A stretch of DNA of 64,000 bases from JAYPHU01 sp964611435 (GCA_964611435.1 CAZSXT010000008.1:53748-117747); one strand, 5' to 3'. Numbered from the stretch's first letter, positions 1 to 9,629 are shown. A program made the numbers and translations. The notes: generated from the sequence alone by a model not told the origin.

Positions 1-464
1 GCGGCGGTCAGGGCGAACGACCGGATCATCCAGACCCGATGGGCATCGAACCGCCTCTCGACCGCGCGCCGGTAACCGAACCAGGTGGTGATCAGCCAGA
101 GAATAGCCAGAATTGAGAATCCCGCCGTCGCCCACGGACCGGCGGATGAACTAAACGCCACAAAAAACCCTGTTGTTCCGCCAATCAGCACGGCAAGAAC
201 GTACGTCCTCCCGATCCAACGGTGGACCTTGGGTTTGTTCAGCCTAATCGACGCCAAGAATTGCCACGGCCCGAGCAGCAGTGCGGTCAACCCGCCTGCC
301 ACGTGCAGCAGGAACGTAACAGGGTTTTCCACCAAATTGGCCAGGATATCGGGAGCGACACTCGGTCGGTCTGGCAAGAAAAACCGAAGGGAAAATAAGG
401 CGATACCGGTCGCCAAAAACATCATGATCAGCCAACCAGCTCTACCGTACCAGTTCGTCTTCAT
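1..464 (-). CDS. DUF2306-family membrane protein, partial (runs off left edge)
   Basis: The first 154 or so residues, from an ATG at 464, form an integral membrane protein whose 3' end lies outside the window. Hydrophobic spans lie at about residues 10-28, 50-68, 88-106 and 112-130. The motifs HRWIGRTYV (81-89) and DAHRVWMIRSF (140-150) are typical of the DUF2306 predicted membrane family, in which conserved His and Arg residues sit near membrane faces. The function of that family is not established. The gene is divergent from the LysR-type regulator at 555, with about 90 bp between the start codons, so it is a natural candidate target of that regulator (inference). Confidence 0.8.
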   Translation of the reverse strand, partial: MKTNWYGRAGWLIMMFLATGIALFSLRFFLPDRPSVAPDILANLVENPVTFLLHVAGGLTALLLGPWQFLASIRLNKPKVHRWIGRTYVLAVLIGGTTGFFVAFSSSAGPWATAGFSILAILWLITTWFGYRRAVERRFDAHRVWMIRSFALTA

Positions 465-518
465 CGTCAAATCTTCCTCCACCAACGTGAGTGATTGGTG
501 ATCAGACTAGCCCGGCAA

Positions 519-547
519 TTGACATTAATATATTTCATATATAATAT
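519..547 (+). promoter_or_regulatory. Sigma70-type promoter giving a leaderless LysR mRNA
   Basis: TTGACA at 519-524 and TAATAT at 542-547 are separated by exactly 17 bp. A start point 7-8 nt after the -10 box falls on the A of the ATG at 555, and no Shine-Dalgarno sequence can be placed before that ATG. The very AT-rich spacer stands out from the GC-rich surroundings. This is read directly from the sequence; promoter activity is inferred. Confidence 0.6.
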
Positions 548-554
548 ATTTATT

Positions 555-1469
555 ATGAACAATATTCAGAACAACTTTGATCTCAATCTCCTCCGGATAT
601 TCAACGCTGTCCACGCGGAAGGCCATATCGGCCGGGCCGCCACACGGCTGGGCATGACCCAGTCGGCTGTCAGTCACGCTATCCAGCGATTACGGGACAG
701 CGTCGGCGATCCCCTGTTTATTCGCTCCGGAAAGGGCGTCGAGCCGACAGCGCGGGCGGACGGGATGGCGGCATTGGTCCGGGAGTCCCTGGACAGCGCC
801 ATGGCGGCAATCTCCACAGCAAGAACTTTTGATCCCGCGACGTCGAACCGGGTCTTTCATGTCGGACTGCCGGATCATGCGGTCGCCAAGTACGCGCCTT
901 TAATTTATGCCGCCTTTGCCGACGGGGCGCCGAACCTTGGCATTCACCTGCATGATGCGCCCACACCCGAGGCCATTCGGCTTGTCGAACAAGGGGAATT
1001 GGATATCGCCGCCGGCGTTGTCAGCGACCTGCCAAAGCGCTTTAAATCGCTTCCCCTCTTTACCAGCCAACATGTTGTCATCGCCTCGAAACAACATCCA
1101 CATATCAAGGGTAAGGTCGATATGGCCGCCTATCGCAAGGCGCGCCATTTGATGTATTCGGCGCCGGGGCCGATGAATACGGGTCTGAGCGACGGACTCG
1201 CAAAACGCGGCGTCACCCGCGACATCGGGATGACCATCAGCGGGCACCTCGCCGTCCCTGTCATTATTGCGGGCTCCGACCTCATTGCCACGGTAAGCCG
1301 AGAGTTGGTAGAGCCTTACGCGCAAAAGTACGGGCTCCAAATCCTGAAGCCGCCCTTCGCCATCCCGGACATCCAGGTCAGCCTGTTTTGGCACGAGCGG
1401 AACGACCGGGACGCCGGACATCAATGGTTCAGGGAGATGGCGCTGCGGATGACCAAGCGGGAACGCTAG
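555..1469 (+). CDS. LysR-family transcriptional regulator
   Basis: A 304-residue LTTR of normal family length. The N-terminal winged helix-turn-helix spans about residues 10-67, with the recognition helix in GMTQSAVSHAIQRLRDSVGD (33-52) and the usual DPLFIRSG turn. The rest is a periplasmic-binding-type effector domain (about 95-300). The ATG at 555 is preferred over the upstream GTG at 495, because the homology to LTTRs starts at NFDLNLLRIFNAVHAEG and the extension would cover the promoter. It is divergent from the DUF2306 gene, the classical layout for a LysR protein that controls its neighbour and itself. The effector cannot be deduced. Confidence 0.9.
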   Translation: MNNIQNNFDLNLLRIFNAVHAEGHIGRAATRLGMTQSAVSHAIQRLRDSVGDPLFIRSGKGVEPTARADGMAALVRESLDSAMAAISTARTFDPATSNRVFHVGLPDHAVAKYAPLIYAAFADGAPNLGIHLHDAPTPEAIRLVEQGELDIAAGVVSDLPKRFKSLPLFTSQHVVIASKQHPHIKGKVDMAAYRKARHLMYSAPGPMNTGLSDGLAKRGVTRDIGMTISGHLAVPVIIAGSDLIATVSRELVEPYAQKYGLQILKPPFAIPDIQVSLFWHERNDRDAGHQWFREMALRMTKRER

Positions 1470-1484
1470 GCCGGGGAAAAACTA

Positions 1485-2525
1485 TCACCGGCCCACCGAC
1501 GGAAGTTTGGCTTCGAACTCGGCGATCTGGTCAATGCCCGGGCGCATGTCGGACATGATGAACTCCGCCCGCCGATTAGGACCGCCGCTCCCGAGATCGG
1601 GAAACTGATCATGCCATGACTGCATCTTCACAGAAAGCATGCACAACAACCCGCCGATGGTCGTGTGATAGAGAATCACGTTCTTGGCGAAGGACTGGAA
1701 CTTATCTTTGTTCAGCCGATGCCATTCCATTTCCGGACTATTGGTAAAGTTTTCGATGATGCCCACGACCAGGTTCATCTTCTCGCTCATAGTGCTGGCG
1801 ATCTTGCGACAAGTATCGATGAGGTTGCGATTACTCCGAAGCTGATAGTGGCCGCAGATTTCGGAGGAAGACTCGATAAAATTATCCATCTTTGGGACCA
1901 GCCGGTCAAAAACCTGCCTGAAATAGGACAGCGACAGATACACATCCCCATAGGTTTCCAGAAAACTTGGTAAATCGTGGATTTGCATGCCCAACTTTTC
2001 GGACAAGGCCGTCAGGTTGGTTTTAACAACTTCCGAGTCAAGCTTGGAAAGCTCCTCGATGATCTCGCCGAAACTCTGAAAATCCTGGGCGCTGCCGAAC
2101 AAATCTGCAATCAGCGGCTTGGTAAAATCGACCATGTACGAATTAAGCTCGGTCTGCTTATCATCGGACAGTTTTAGTGAGTCTGCGGACTCCACCTCAA
2201 TGCCGTTTTGACGCAGAAGGATACGAAGGCTGTAAACATCATAGCTGCTGAGCCGGGCCAACTTTTGGACTGTCAGATAATCCCGTTCCTCGGTCCCCTT
2301 TTCCCAACTGAATTCGTGATGGATCAGGCCCGGATCAATTTGACCGCTGCCGGAACCATGGCCTTCAAACAGTTGCACAACTGTTTCCAGGCGGGCGTTT
2401 TTCAACATTTTTGCATGTTGGAGCTTGGGCGTGACGAACGGCACGATGGCCAAAGGCAGTACGTGCAAAGCATCCCGGTCATGATCCGAAATGATCACAC
2501 TATCAACAGTTTCGCTTTCTGACAT
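1485..2525 (-). CDS. Hypothetical protein, mainly helical, soluble
   Basis: A 346-residue protein I do not recognise. The chosen start, ATG at 2525 (MSESETVDS), avoids an upstream extension of nine residues. The sequence is rich in charged and leucine-heptad stretches (for example IIEELSKLDSEVVKTNLTALSEKLG, written here only as a description of residues about 165-190), has no signal peptide and no membrane span, and looks all-alpha. It sits convergent to the LysR gene with only 15 bp between stop codons, and 290 bp downstream of the MetE-like gene on the same strand. No catalytic motif is visible. Confidence 0.65.
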   Translation of the reverse strand: MSESETVDSVIISDHDRDALHVLPLAIVPFVTPKLQHAKMLKNARLETVVQLFEGHGSGSGQIDPGLIHHEFSWEKGTEERDYLTVQKLARLSSYDVYSLRILLRQNGIEVESADSLKLSDDKQTELNSYMVDFTKPLIADLFGSAQDFQSFGEIIEELSKLDSEVVKTNLTALSEKLGMQIHDLPSFLETYGDVYLSLSYFRQVFDRLVPKMDNFIESSSEICGHYQLRSNRNLIDTCRKIASTMSEKMNLVVGIIENFTNSPEMEWHRLNKDKFQSFAKNVILYHTTIGGLLCMLSVKMQSWHDQFPDLGSGGPNRRAEFIMSDMRPGIDQIAEFEAKLPSVGR

Positions 2526-2818
2526 CCGCTGACAGATCCTTATGCGCAGCAACAGACTCTAAATTCGCAGACTTCTGCCAACCACGTAGCCTGATATTGG
2601 AAGAGTTGGACATTTGGGCCGGAAACTCAATGACTAAATCACATTTTGGTCACCGAGCCCCCGATCCAAAATGGCCATCTCCTCGGCAAAATTTTGCTGT
2701 CGTTGGCCGGTTTGAGGCAACTAGTCGATACGCCCGCCGAGCCTCATTACCATGCCGGATTTCTAAAACAGCGGCGCTTGCGGGATGCGCCTGCTGGGAA
2801 TCCAATATTCTGTAAAAG

Positions 2819-3979
2819 CTATCCCCAGAGCCGCTCGGTGGCGATCCTAGCCCCTTCCGCCATCGCTCTGAATTTGCCCAAAACCACAGACGGGAAGACG
2901 CGCTTCCGGCCGGCATAGGTGCCAAATCCGCAGTCGGTACCCGCCAAGACCCGCTCCCGCCCGACAATGTCGGCGTAGCGGCACAAACGTTGTGCAATCA
3001 GCACCGGATGCTCAACATAGTTGCTGGTGGAGTCGACCACGCCCGGGATAAGAATTTTATCGTCATTGATCTTGGCGGACTTCCAGTCTTCCCATTCATG
3101 TTCGTGGCGGGGATTTGCCCCTTCGAACAGCAACCCGGCGGGACGGGCCTTGTTCAGTAAATCGATTAATTTAACGATGGGAATATCGTGGGTATGAGGG
3201 CCCGGATAGTTCAGCCAGCAGATATGCATGCGCATGGCCTCCGGCGGAATATCGGCGGTGGCCGAATTGAGCGCTTCGATGCTTTTCTCCGCATCGGCAA
3301 GGAAATCCTCTTCGCTCATATCCTGATAGTCGGTGTGCCGGCTGCCCGCGAGGTCGGGGCAGTCTAGCTGCAACACGAACCCGGCTTGGTGAATGGCGTC
3401 ATATTCGGGCTTCATGGCGGCGACCAGGGCATCCCGGTATTCGTCCCGGCTGGGATAGTATTGATTGGGTACATAGGTTGACACACAGCCCGGTGAAACC
3501 GAATTCATAAATAGGTCAACCGGCTGCGCCCCTTCGGCCGCCGCTTTCAGGTTCTCGATATCGCGTGTTACCGGCCCCAGGTCGTCGTGGGAAACCGGCC
3601 CGACACAGGCGGTCGCCTGCATCAGGTTTGTCCCACCGCCGGCCAGCTGTTCGATATCAAGACCTTCGAATTCCTGTAGATCGCGCGGCGTCTTTCGGCC
3701 CGGCACGCCGGAGCCTTCAACATTGGAGATGCCGTTGAGCCGGTGCTTGGCATAGATGTGATAGGACATTTTACCCAGCTCGCCATCACAGACCACGTCC
3801 ACACCGTTATCGACCTGCTCTTTCACCACCGCTTTGATGGCGTCGGCGGTCTTGGCGTGCAGAGCGTCCTGGTCTACGTCACCGCCACGGTCCTCCTGGA
3901 TCAACAACTCCAGCAGATCATCCGGGCGGGGCAGGCTGCCCACATGAGTGGTGAGAATACGATCCGTGCTGATTTTCAT
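2819..3979 (-). CDS. MetE C-terminal-like cobalamin-independent methyltransferase
   Basis: A 386-residue protein of the UROD/MetE-like superfamily, corresponding to the catalytic C-terminal half of cobalamin-independent methionine synthase. TTHVGSLPRP near the N-terminus is the family signature. The zinc ligands of MetE have clear counterparts: His252 and Cys254 in HICWLN, Glu286 in LLFEGANPRHEHE, and Cys350 in GTDCGFGT. It lacks the N-terminal MetE half, so the methyl donor and acceptor may differ from folate and homocysteine; related proteins include epoxyalkane:CoM transferases and methylcobalamin-dependent enzymes. A second, distant member of the superfamily lies at 41079-42179. The gene is monocistronic here. 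Confidence 0.85.
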   Translation of the reverse strand: MKISTDRILTTHVGSLPRPDDLLELLIQEDRGGDVDQDALHAKTADAIKAVVKEQVDNGVDVVCDGELGKMSYHIYAKHRLNGISNVEGSGVPGRKTPRDLQEFEGLDIEQLAGGGTNLMQATACVGPVSHDDLGPVTRDIENLKAAAEGAQPVDLFMNSVSPGCVSTYVPNQYYPSRDEYRDALVAAMKPEYDAIHQAGFVLQLDCPDLAGSRHTDYQDMSEEDFLADAEKSIEALNSATADIPPEAMRMHICWLNYPGPHTHDIPIVKLIDLLNKARPAGLLFEGANPRHEHEWEDWKSAKINDDKILIPGVVDSTSNYVEHPVLIAQRLCRYADIVGRERVLAGTDCGFGTYAGRKRVFPSVVLGKFRAMAEGARIATERLWG

Positions 3980-4145
3980 GTGAGAGCTCCCGGCAAGGCA
4001 TTTTGTTCTGGGGGCATATTAGATCACGGTTGCCGGATGGCAATCTCGGAGACGGCCTAGGGTTGGAGCCTGGTGACCGTCGCTGGCATAGCCGCGACAA
4101 CGATTGGAGTTACTGACCTCAGGGGGTATCGAAGCGTCAGTCTTG

Positions 4146-4739
4146 TCAGAAAATCTTTCCCACAAAAAATCGCTCCATAAAATCGTTGAACGCCTCAATC
4201 TTTGCCGGGATATATCGGCTACGGGCGAACAGGCTGTATATCGATGCGCGTGGAAGCTTGTAATCGCTCATTACTTGCCGAACAGTGCCATTTTTAAGCT
4301 GCTCACGAAAGAACGCCTCGGGACCGTAGGCGATACCAAGTCCCCTTTCGGCAGCAGAAGATATCACTCTCCCCGAGCTTGTGGTGACCCGGCTTGAAAC
4401 GGGGATCAGGAAATCCTGCTTTCCCCGAGAAAGGCGCCAAATACTGGGGTCCTCCACATAGCTGTAGGAAAGGCATTGATGCTGGTTTAAGTCGGCGGGA
4501 GAGAACGGTTCACCGTTTTGAGCCAAATACGCCGGAGAGGCGCACAACATCCTTGTTGATTGGATAAGCCGGGTAATGCCGAGAGTCTTTGGAATTTGTG
4601 GTTCGTTGTGGAGTAAGCGTATTGCAATATCAAACCCACCATCCATCGGATCCACCATTTGGTCGTTCAGACTGAGGTCCAATCGGATCGACGGGTATGT
4701 TTGTAAAAACTCGACAACCCCCTGGCCAAGATCGTTCAA
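4146..4739 (-). pseudogene. LysR-type regulator fragment, effector domain only
   Basis: This 197-codon frame encodes only the effector-binding domain of an AaeR/DsdC-like LysR regulator (FLQTYPSIRLDLSLND, GFDIAIRLL, GLGIAYGPEAFF) and has no DNA-binding domain. Its only possible start is a TTG at 4739, immediately at the point where the upstream sensor gene stops. The homology begins abruptly at RLNDLGQG, about residue 100 of a typical LTTR. The simplest reading is that a deletion or recombination fused the 3' two-thirds of a LysR gene to the 5' half of the sensor gene. It is probably not functional. Confidence 0.8.
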
Positions 4740-5740
4740 GCGGCTGCCTTCCTCTCGCTAAGTTCCTCTTGAACTTCGATGGTCTTAAGCCTGACTTGCC
4801 GCTTAAGAGAATGATTCCAGATTAATATGCCAATGATTAAAGCCAGTCCGAGCAAACCCAAAATAAGGAATATTTGTGTTTTCGACAGACTGAAAGGCTG
4901 GCTTTTTAAGGCGACCCACTTTCTCGTTATGGCCTGACGCTCTTCTACGGATATTTTTGCCAATCCTTTTTCTAGGATCGACGAGAGTTCGGGCCAATCT
5001 TTTCTGGCCGCCAGTCCCCAACGGTAGGTGAAACCAACATCGCCCGCCAGGTGCAGGTTCGAAATCCCAGACTTCTCCATTAAATGGGATGCGAGCGCGA
5101 CGTTTACGATCATCACATCAACCGAGCCAAATGACAGCCTTTTGAGACCACTTAGCGGATCAGGAACTGTTTCCAAGGACAGGTTGGGCAACTTTCGTTT
5201 CAAATACTCAAGTACGGCATAGCCTGATGATACGGCGACTTTTAGCCCTGATAGATCGTCCAAAGTGATTTGCCGTTTATTGTCGGTTCTAACAAGCATC
5301 ACCGCCGGCGATTCAATATAGGGTTTGGTGAAATTCATATACTCCGAGCGTTCCGGGGATTTGGTTACCACTGACCAAACATCGTTCTCCCTGTTTTTGG
5401 TCCGTCGGACAGATTCCTCCCAATCCTTTACCTGTATGATTTTAAATTTTAGGCCGGTCTTCTTCTCCAAGAGCGCAATGAAGTCGGCCCCTATACCCCG
5501 GTAATTTCCTTTCTCATCGAAAAATTCATAAGGAGGAAACAATGGGTCCGGCGTAAGGCGGACAACAGGGTTTTTGGAAAGCCATGCCGCCTCTTGCTCT
5601 GTCAAATTCAATGGAGTGGAATGTTCTGAGGCAGACGTTTCGCTGGTCAGAGCAAGCGCCGTCCCGACCCCTAAAAGGAATGCGATTGAAAAGTTTAGAA
5701 CCCTAAGCAATGTTCCGATATAGGAAATTTTGAAGTCCAT
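4736..5740 (-). pseudogene. Truncated sensor protein: signal peptide, SBP_bac_3 domain, TM, no output domain
   Basis: From the ATG at 5740 the frame encodes a signal peptide/TM (about 10-33), an extracytoplasmic solute-binding domain of SBP_bac_3 type (about 45-270; LTEQEAAWLSKNP start, PPYEFFDEKGNYRGIGADF), a TM segment (about 290-312) and the beginning of the cytoplasmic linker, QVRLKTIEVQEELSERKAA. In intact relatives this linker leads into PAS, GGDEF or histidine kinase domains. Here it ends in TGA at 4738, where LysR sequence begins. The breakpoint can be placed at 4735-4750. Domain architecture matches each sensor module of the large kinase at 9630-12772. Confidence 0.8.
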
Positions 5741-6219
5741 ACTATTACCGAAGTAGTAAACACGGCCCAGACTTGGCACGAAGATAGACTATATTCTGTT
5801 AGAAATTGGCATCCAACTAGGGAATTACCAGACTTTATACGGCGGAATCACACTCTCTCCGCGGCGCAAGCTGTTCAATCGCTCCCTTTCTGCTCGAAGC
5901 TGTTGAAGAAGCCGGTTTATGGTGGAGTGTCCAGCCCCCTTGTCATGGACCAGCCGTCCACAGAGTTTCAGGCGCGGGCGGTCTAATGTTCAGGGCCTGA
6001 TGTGGGCAGATATGGTTGACAATCGCATCGAATAGGCGCATTTGATCCCCTCATCATTCACTCGCGATAGCGCAACTCCGCCGGAAAGACGGCGTGATGA
6101 CATCCCGAGCTAGAAAACAATAAATCGCATAAACCCGGTCGCGCTCCAGGTGGGTGCATAAATCCGGAGACCCAGGCGCAGATTACCTGCGGCTGAACGT
6201 CCCCCAAGAAAGTAACATT
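5741..6219. other. Gene-poor 479-bp stretch with a transposase remnant
   Basis: No intact gene lies between the truncated sensor and rhlE. It contains a short transposase tail (5943-6041, minus strand). Overlapping it in another minus frame is an open stretch of about 50 codons whose product (ending ESVIPPYKVW) I cannot assign. The rest shows no recognisable feature. Confidence 0.5.
5943..6041 (-). mobile_element. Remnant of an integrase-type (IS3/IS481-like) transposase C-terminus
   Basis: A 32-codon minus-strand frame ends with NHICPHQALNIRPPAPETLW, resembling the conserved tail of DDE/rve transposases of the IS3/IS481 type (usual form N-x-x-RPHxALGYRPPAPE). The catalytic DDE residues lie upstream in intact elements and are absent here. 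Only this 99-bp tail remains and no terminal inverted repeats were found, so it marks an old insertion and deletion close to the chimeric sensor-LysR junction. The short length limits confidence. Confidence 0.4.
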
Positions 6220-7455
6220 ATGAAATCGACAAAATTCGAGGCGCTCGGCCTGTCCGAGCCCCTGCTCCGTGCATTGCGGGGCGAAAACTATGATCAGCCG
6301 ACACCGATCCAGGCGCAAGCCATCCCGCACTTGCTTGAGGGCCGGGACCTTTTAGGGATCGCCCAAACCGGCACCGGCAAGACCGCCGCCTTCGGACTGC
6401 CCATTCTTCAGGAACTCGCCGAGAACTGGGAACGACCTGCCCCCGGAAAACCCCTGAGCGTTATTCTCGCGCCGACACGCGAACTGGCGATCCAGATCGG
6501 AGAATCCCTCAAAGCCCTGGGCCGCCACACGCCGGTCCGCCACACCGTCATTTTCGGCGGCGTCAGCCAGAAGCCCCAGGTGGCGGCGCTTAGAAAAGGG
6601 GTGGACATCGTCGTCGCCACGCCGGGCAGACTTCTTGATCTCATGAACCAAGGGCACATCAATCTGGAGGGCATTTGGCACTTTGTCTTGGATGAAGCCG
6701 ACCGCATGCTGGACATGGGCTTCATCCATGATGTTCGAAAGATCGTTGCCGCCTTGCCGGCGGACCGCCAAACGCTGTTCTTTTCAGCGACAATGCCGCA
6801 ATCGGTTGCCGGATTTGCCGGCAGCATCCTGAACAATCCGGTGCGGGTAGAAGTCACGCCGCAATCCACGCCGGTTGAACGTATCGATCAAGGCGTCTAT
6901 TTCGTGGCGGCCGCGGACAAAAAGAACTTGCTGATCGACGTGCTCAACGATGAGCATCTGGACCGGGTGATCGTCTTCACCCGGACCAAGCATCGCGCCA
7001 ACCGAGTTGCCGAACAACTCGGCAGGGCCAGCGTCTCCGCCGAAGCCATTCACGGCAATAAATCACAGGGCGCCCGGCAGAACGCATTGCGTCGCTTTAC
7101 CAACGGAAGCGTCCGGGTTCTTGTCGCGACCGATATTGCCGCCCGGGGCATCGATATTCACGACGTCAGCCATGTTATCAACTTTGAACTTCCAAATGTC
7201 CCGGAGGATTATGTGCACCGGATCGGCCGCACGGCCCGGGCCGGCGCTTCGGGCACTGCTATCTCGCTGTGCGATCCCGGCGAACAAGCCTACCTGCGGT
7301 CGATCGAGCAACTGACAAAGCAACAGATCACCATACTGGGCGGTGAACCGTCGCAGCACGAACCGGCCAACAACAACCGGCGGCAACAAGGCAAACCGAA
7401 ACGGCGGTCCGGCTCAAAACGACGAGGCGGCCAACAGAAACGCCGCGCCGCGTAG
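6220..7455 (+). CDS. rhlE: DEAD-box ATP-dependent RNA helicase, RhlE type
   Basis: A 411-residue helicase of the RhlE/RhlB group involved in RNA unwinding, ribosome maturation or the degradosome. It shows the Q motif (FEALGL, QPTPIQ), motif I AQTGTGKT (48-55), motif Ia PTRELAIQI, TPGRLLDL, the DEAD box (158-161), SAT (189-191), motif IV VFTRTKHRANR, motif V ATDIAARGIDI and motif VI HRIGRTARAG. The C-terminus is a basic, Gln/Arg/Lys-rich tail typical of RhlE. The ATG at 6220 is chosen because the Q motif begins within ten residues. It stands alone, between a decayed region and the TPR gene. Confidence 0.95.
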   Translation: MKSTKFEALGLSEPLLRALRGENYDQPTPIQAQAIPHLLEGRDLLGIAQTGTGKTAAFGLPILQELAENWERPAPGKPLSVILAPTRELAIQIGESLKALGRHTPVRHTVIFGGVSQKPQVAALRKGVDIVVATPGRLLDLMNQGHINLEGIWHFVLDEADRMLDMGFIHDVRKIVAALPADRQTLFFSATMPQSVAGFAGSILNNPVRVEVTPQSTPVERIDQGVYFVAAADKKNLLIDVLNDEHLDRVIVFTRTKHRANRVAEQLGRASVSAEAIHGNKSQGARQNALRRFTNGSVRVLVATDIAARGIDIHDVSHVINFELPNVPEDYVHRIGRTARAGASGTAISLCDPGEQAYLRSIEQLTKQQITILGGEPSQHEPANNNRRQQGKPKRRSGSKRRGGQQKRRAA

Positions 7456-7715
7456 CGGGCTCTAGAAAAGCAGCTTTGGACTAAAAAGAGGTCCGCTGAG
7501 CCGGCGGGTCTCTTGTCCGCCCTTGCCCCATGGCTGACCTAGGTCGAATTTGCAATTCCGCGGCCGGTTCCCTGCCGACGGAAAAACTGCTATCCGATGT
7601 CCGTTAAAGTGAATACGGTGATCCCCCTCGGCAGGTCGGATGCAATTTGAGTGCAATAACGTTTCTTAGCGATGTGAACCAAACAACGCATCGTGATTCT
7701 TTGCAGTGATACTTT

Positions 7716-9281
7716 ATGGACTTGAATATTGAGCATGCGCTGCAGCAGGGGGTTGCTGCACATAACCAAGGCAATCTCTCGGAAGCTGAAAGCTATTACC
7801 GAGCGATCTTAAAAGCTCAGCCGCAACATCCGGAAGCGTTGCACAATTTAGGATTGATCGCCCTTTCAGCCAATCAATATGCGGCGGCACTGCCGCTGCT
7901 CAAGCGCGCTCTCGATACAAATTCTGAAATAGAACAGTTCTGGTGTAGCTACATCTCTGCTCTTACCGCAGACAATCGACAGGAAAGTGCTGCGCGAGAG
8001 ATTGAGGCCGCCAGAAGGAAAGGCTTCATCATTGAAATGCCGGGTGATCTGGGCTCACAGCAAATGCGGCCGGTTGGCGGAAGCACAACGCCTCGGTCTC
8101 AACTCGATGATATTTGGGAGCATTTTCAAAACGGACGGTATGACGCGGCGAAATCGCTCGCAGACTCTGTCGTAACGCGCTTTCCCGACAATTCATTTAT
8201 TTGGAAAATCCTGGGAGCTGTGAATGCAAAATTGGGACGAGCGGATGACGCGTTGATTGCCAATGAAAATGCTGTCCGCTTGGACCCTCTGAGTTCCGAG
8301 GCCCACTACAACCTGGCACTTAATCTGCAAGACAAGGGCAGGTTGGACGAGTCAGTGAGCAGCTACATCAAAGCGATTGACCTTAATCCGGAAGCGCTTG
8401 AACCATCATCCAATCTAATCAACTTGCTGACGACCTATGTCCCAGAGAAAGAAATTTCCCATCCGATCGTCAAGGTTGATCGGGATATTAAGGAGAGTGG
8501 GTTAATGGCGATGACGCCAGACCCGATCTCTGACGACGCCGTCCTTCAACTCTTTAATAGATCCACGGATATCATAGAAAGCCACGACATCAACCCGAGA
8601 ACGAATTTCTCTGAAATCTTCCGGCGCAATTCTGTTGATCTGAATTGCGAACGACATCTGGCGATATTCGCTAGATCCAACATCATCCCCGAGTTTTGCT
8701 TTGGCTGCTACAAGGTTCAGGTAGAGCCGAGAACGTTGCTTGAACTGATGAAACTATTCGTCGTTTTCGATCAGTTGAAACTTGCCGAAGATAATATCCG
8801 GAAATGCATGGTCGAAATCAGACCAAAAATTGCCGGGTTTTATAAAGGTCTCATCTACTGCTCCAGCCCGGACGAGGCCTATCAGATCGCCGAGATGCTT
8901 GAAAAGATCGTCATCGAAAAAATATCGCCGGAACTGACTGCGTCGGTGAAAAGAGGATGTTCAGAATATCCGATTTCCTATCCTGAATATAAGGAGATTA
9001 ATAAATCCGGGAAGCAACCCATGACCTATAACCAGGACTGGAAAGCGGTTGAGGACGAATACGATGCGATACATCCCTCTCAACAGGGTAAGACCATAAG
9101 ACCGAGCCTTTCCGGTCTTAGCTTAAGCGATATCCTAATCATTCGTAATTGGATCGATTACGCAAAAGGTATTGGAGATCCAAGCGCGCGATTGTTCAGC
9201 CAAAATGCCGTCTTGTCTCAGAAGATATTTGGCACCGCGAGAAAACGGTTGGAAACCTATCCGTGGAAAGAAGCGCGCTGA
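7716..9281 (+). CDS. TPR protein with Cys-rich C-terminal domain
   Basis: A 521-residue protein without signal peptide. Tetratricopeptide repeats cover about residues 6-75 and 135-240 (NQGNLSEAESYYRAILKAQP, ALHNLGLIAL, EAHYNLALNLQDKGRLDESV). The C-terminal region (about 300-430) carries six cysteines in recurring motifs: C311 in CERH, C328 and C331 in CFGCYKVQ, C364 in RKCMVEIRP, C382 in YCSSPDEA and C415 in KRGCSEYPISYPEYK. I recall similar tails on TPR proteins of marine bacteria, but no function is known to me. The spacing would suit metal or Fe-S binding (inference). Base composition is a little lower in GC than the housekeeping block. Confidence 0.8.
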   Translation: MDLNIEHALQQGVAAHNQGNLSEAESYYRAILKAQPQHPEALHNLGLIALSANQYAAALPLLKRALDTNSEIEQFWCSYISALTADNRQESAAREIEAARRKGFIIEMPGDLGSQQMRPVGGSTTPRSQLDDIWEHFQNGRYDAAKSLADSVVTRFPDNSFIWKILGAVNAKLGRADDALIANENAVRLDPLSSEAHYNLALNLQDKGRLDESVSSYIKAIDLNPEALEPSSNLINLLTTYVPEKEISHPIVKVDRDIKESGLMAMTPDPISDDAVLQLFNRSTDIIESHDINPRTNFSEIFRRNSVDLNCERHLAIFARSNIIPEFCFGCYKVQVEPRTLLELMKLFVVFDQLKLAEDNIRKCMVEIRPKIAGFYKGLIYCSSPDEAYQIAEMLEKIVIEKISPELTASVKRGCSEYPISYPEYKEINKSGKQPMTYNQDWKAVEDEYDAIHPSQQGKTIRPSLSGLSLSDILIIRNWIDYAKGIGDPSARLFSQNAVLSQKIFGTARKRLETYPWKEAR

Positions 9282-9629
9282 GAACGCGTCGGAGATGACC
9301 GGCTCCCAGAACGGCCACCCCCGCATTACGTGATTAAAAAATTATGTCAGGGCCATGCGCATATAGGGGCCAAAGACAGAAGGCAATCTCATACAACTTA
9401 TTGCCACTATAAATTAAATTATCTAAAATGAATTGTAGTGAAAGTGAATGAATATGAAACTTTCACACAATATTGAGAATAATTATTACTTCCTATACTA
9501 GACCGACTTACATAGAGCAATGAATCAACGGGATCCCACCTTAACGTGGCTCAAATGTGGGCAGGTTTCAGTTTTATTTCCACGCTCCACCACCTGTTCG
9601 ATAGGTTGTTGAAGGGCAGAGTATCCCAC
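9282..9629. other. AT-rich intergenic region upstream of the triple-sensor kinase
   Basis: About 350 bp without a gene. The stretch 9330-9500 is strikingly AT-rich and contains many TATAAT-like words, so the kinase promoter probably lies here, but no single -35/-10 pair stands out. No RNA gene or repeat was recognised. Confidence 0.4.

Noticed and set aside
85..501. 138-codon plus-strand open frame at the left edge
   Set aside because: It is antisense to the DUF2306 membrane gene, whose minus-strand product has clear family motifs.
5830..5990. Second minus-strand frame of about 50 codons overlapping the transposase remnant
   Set aside because: No start codon with ribosome site and no recognisable similarity; coding status cannot be supported.
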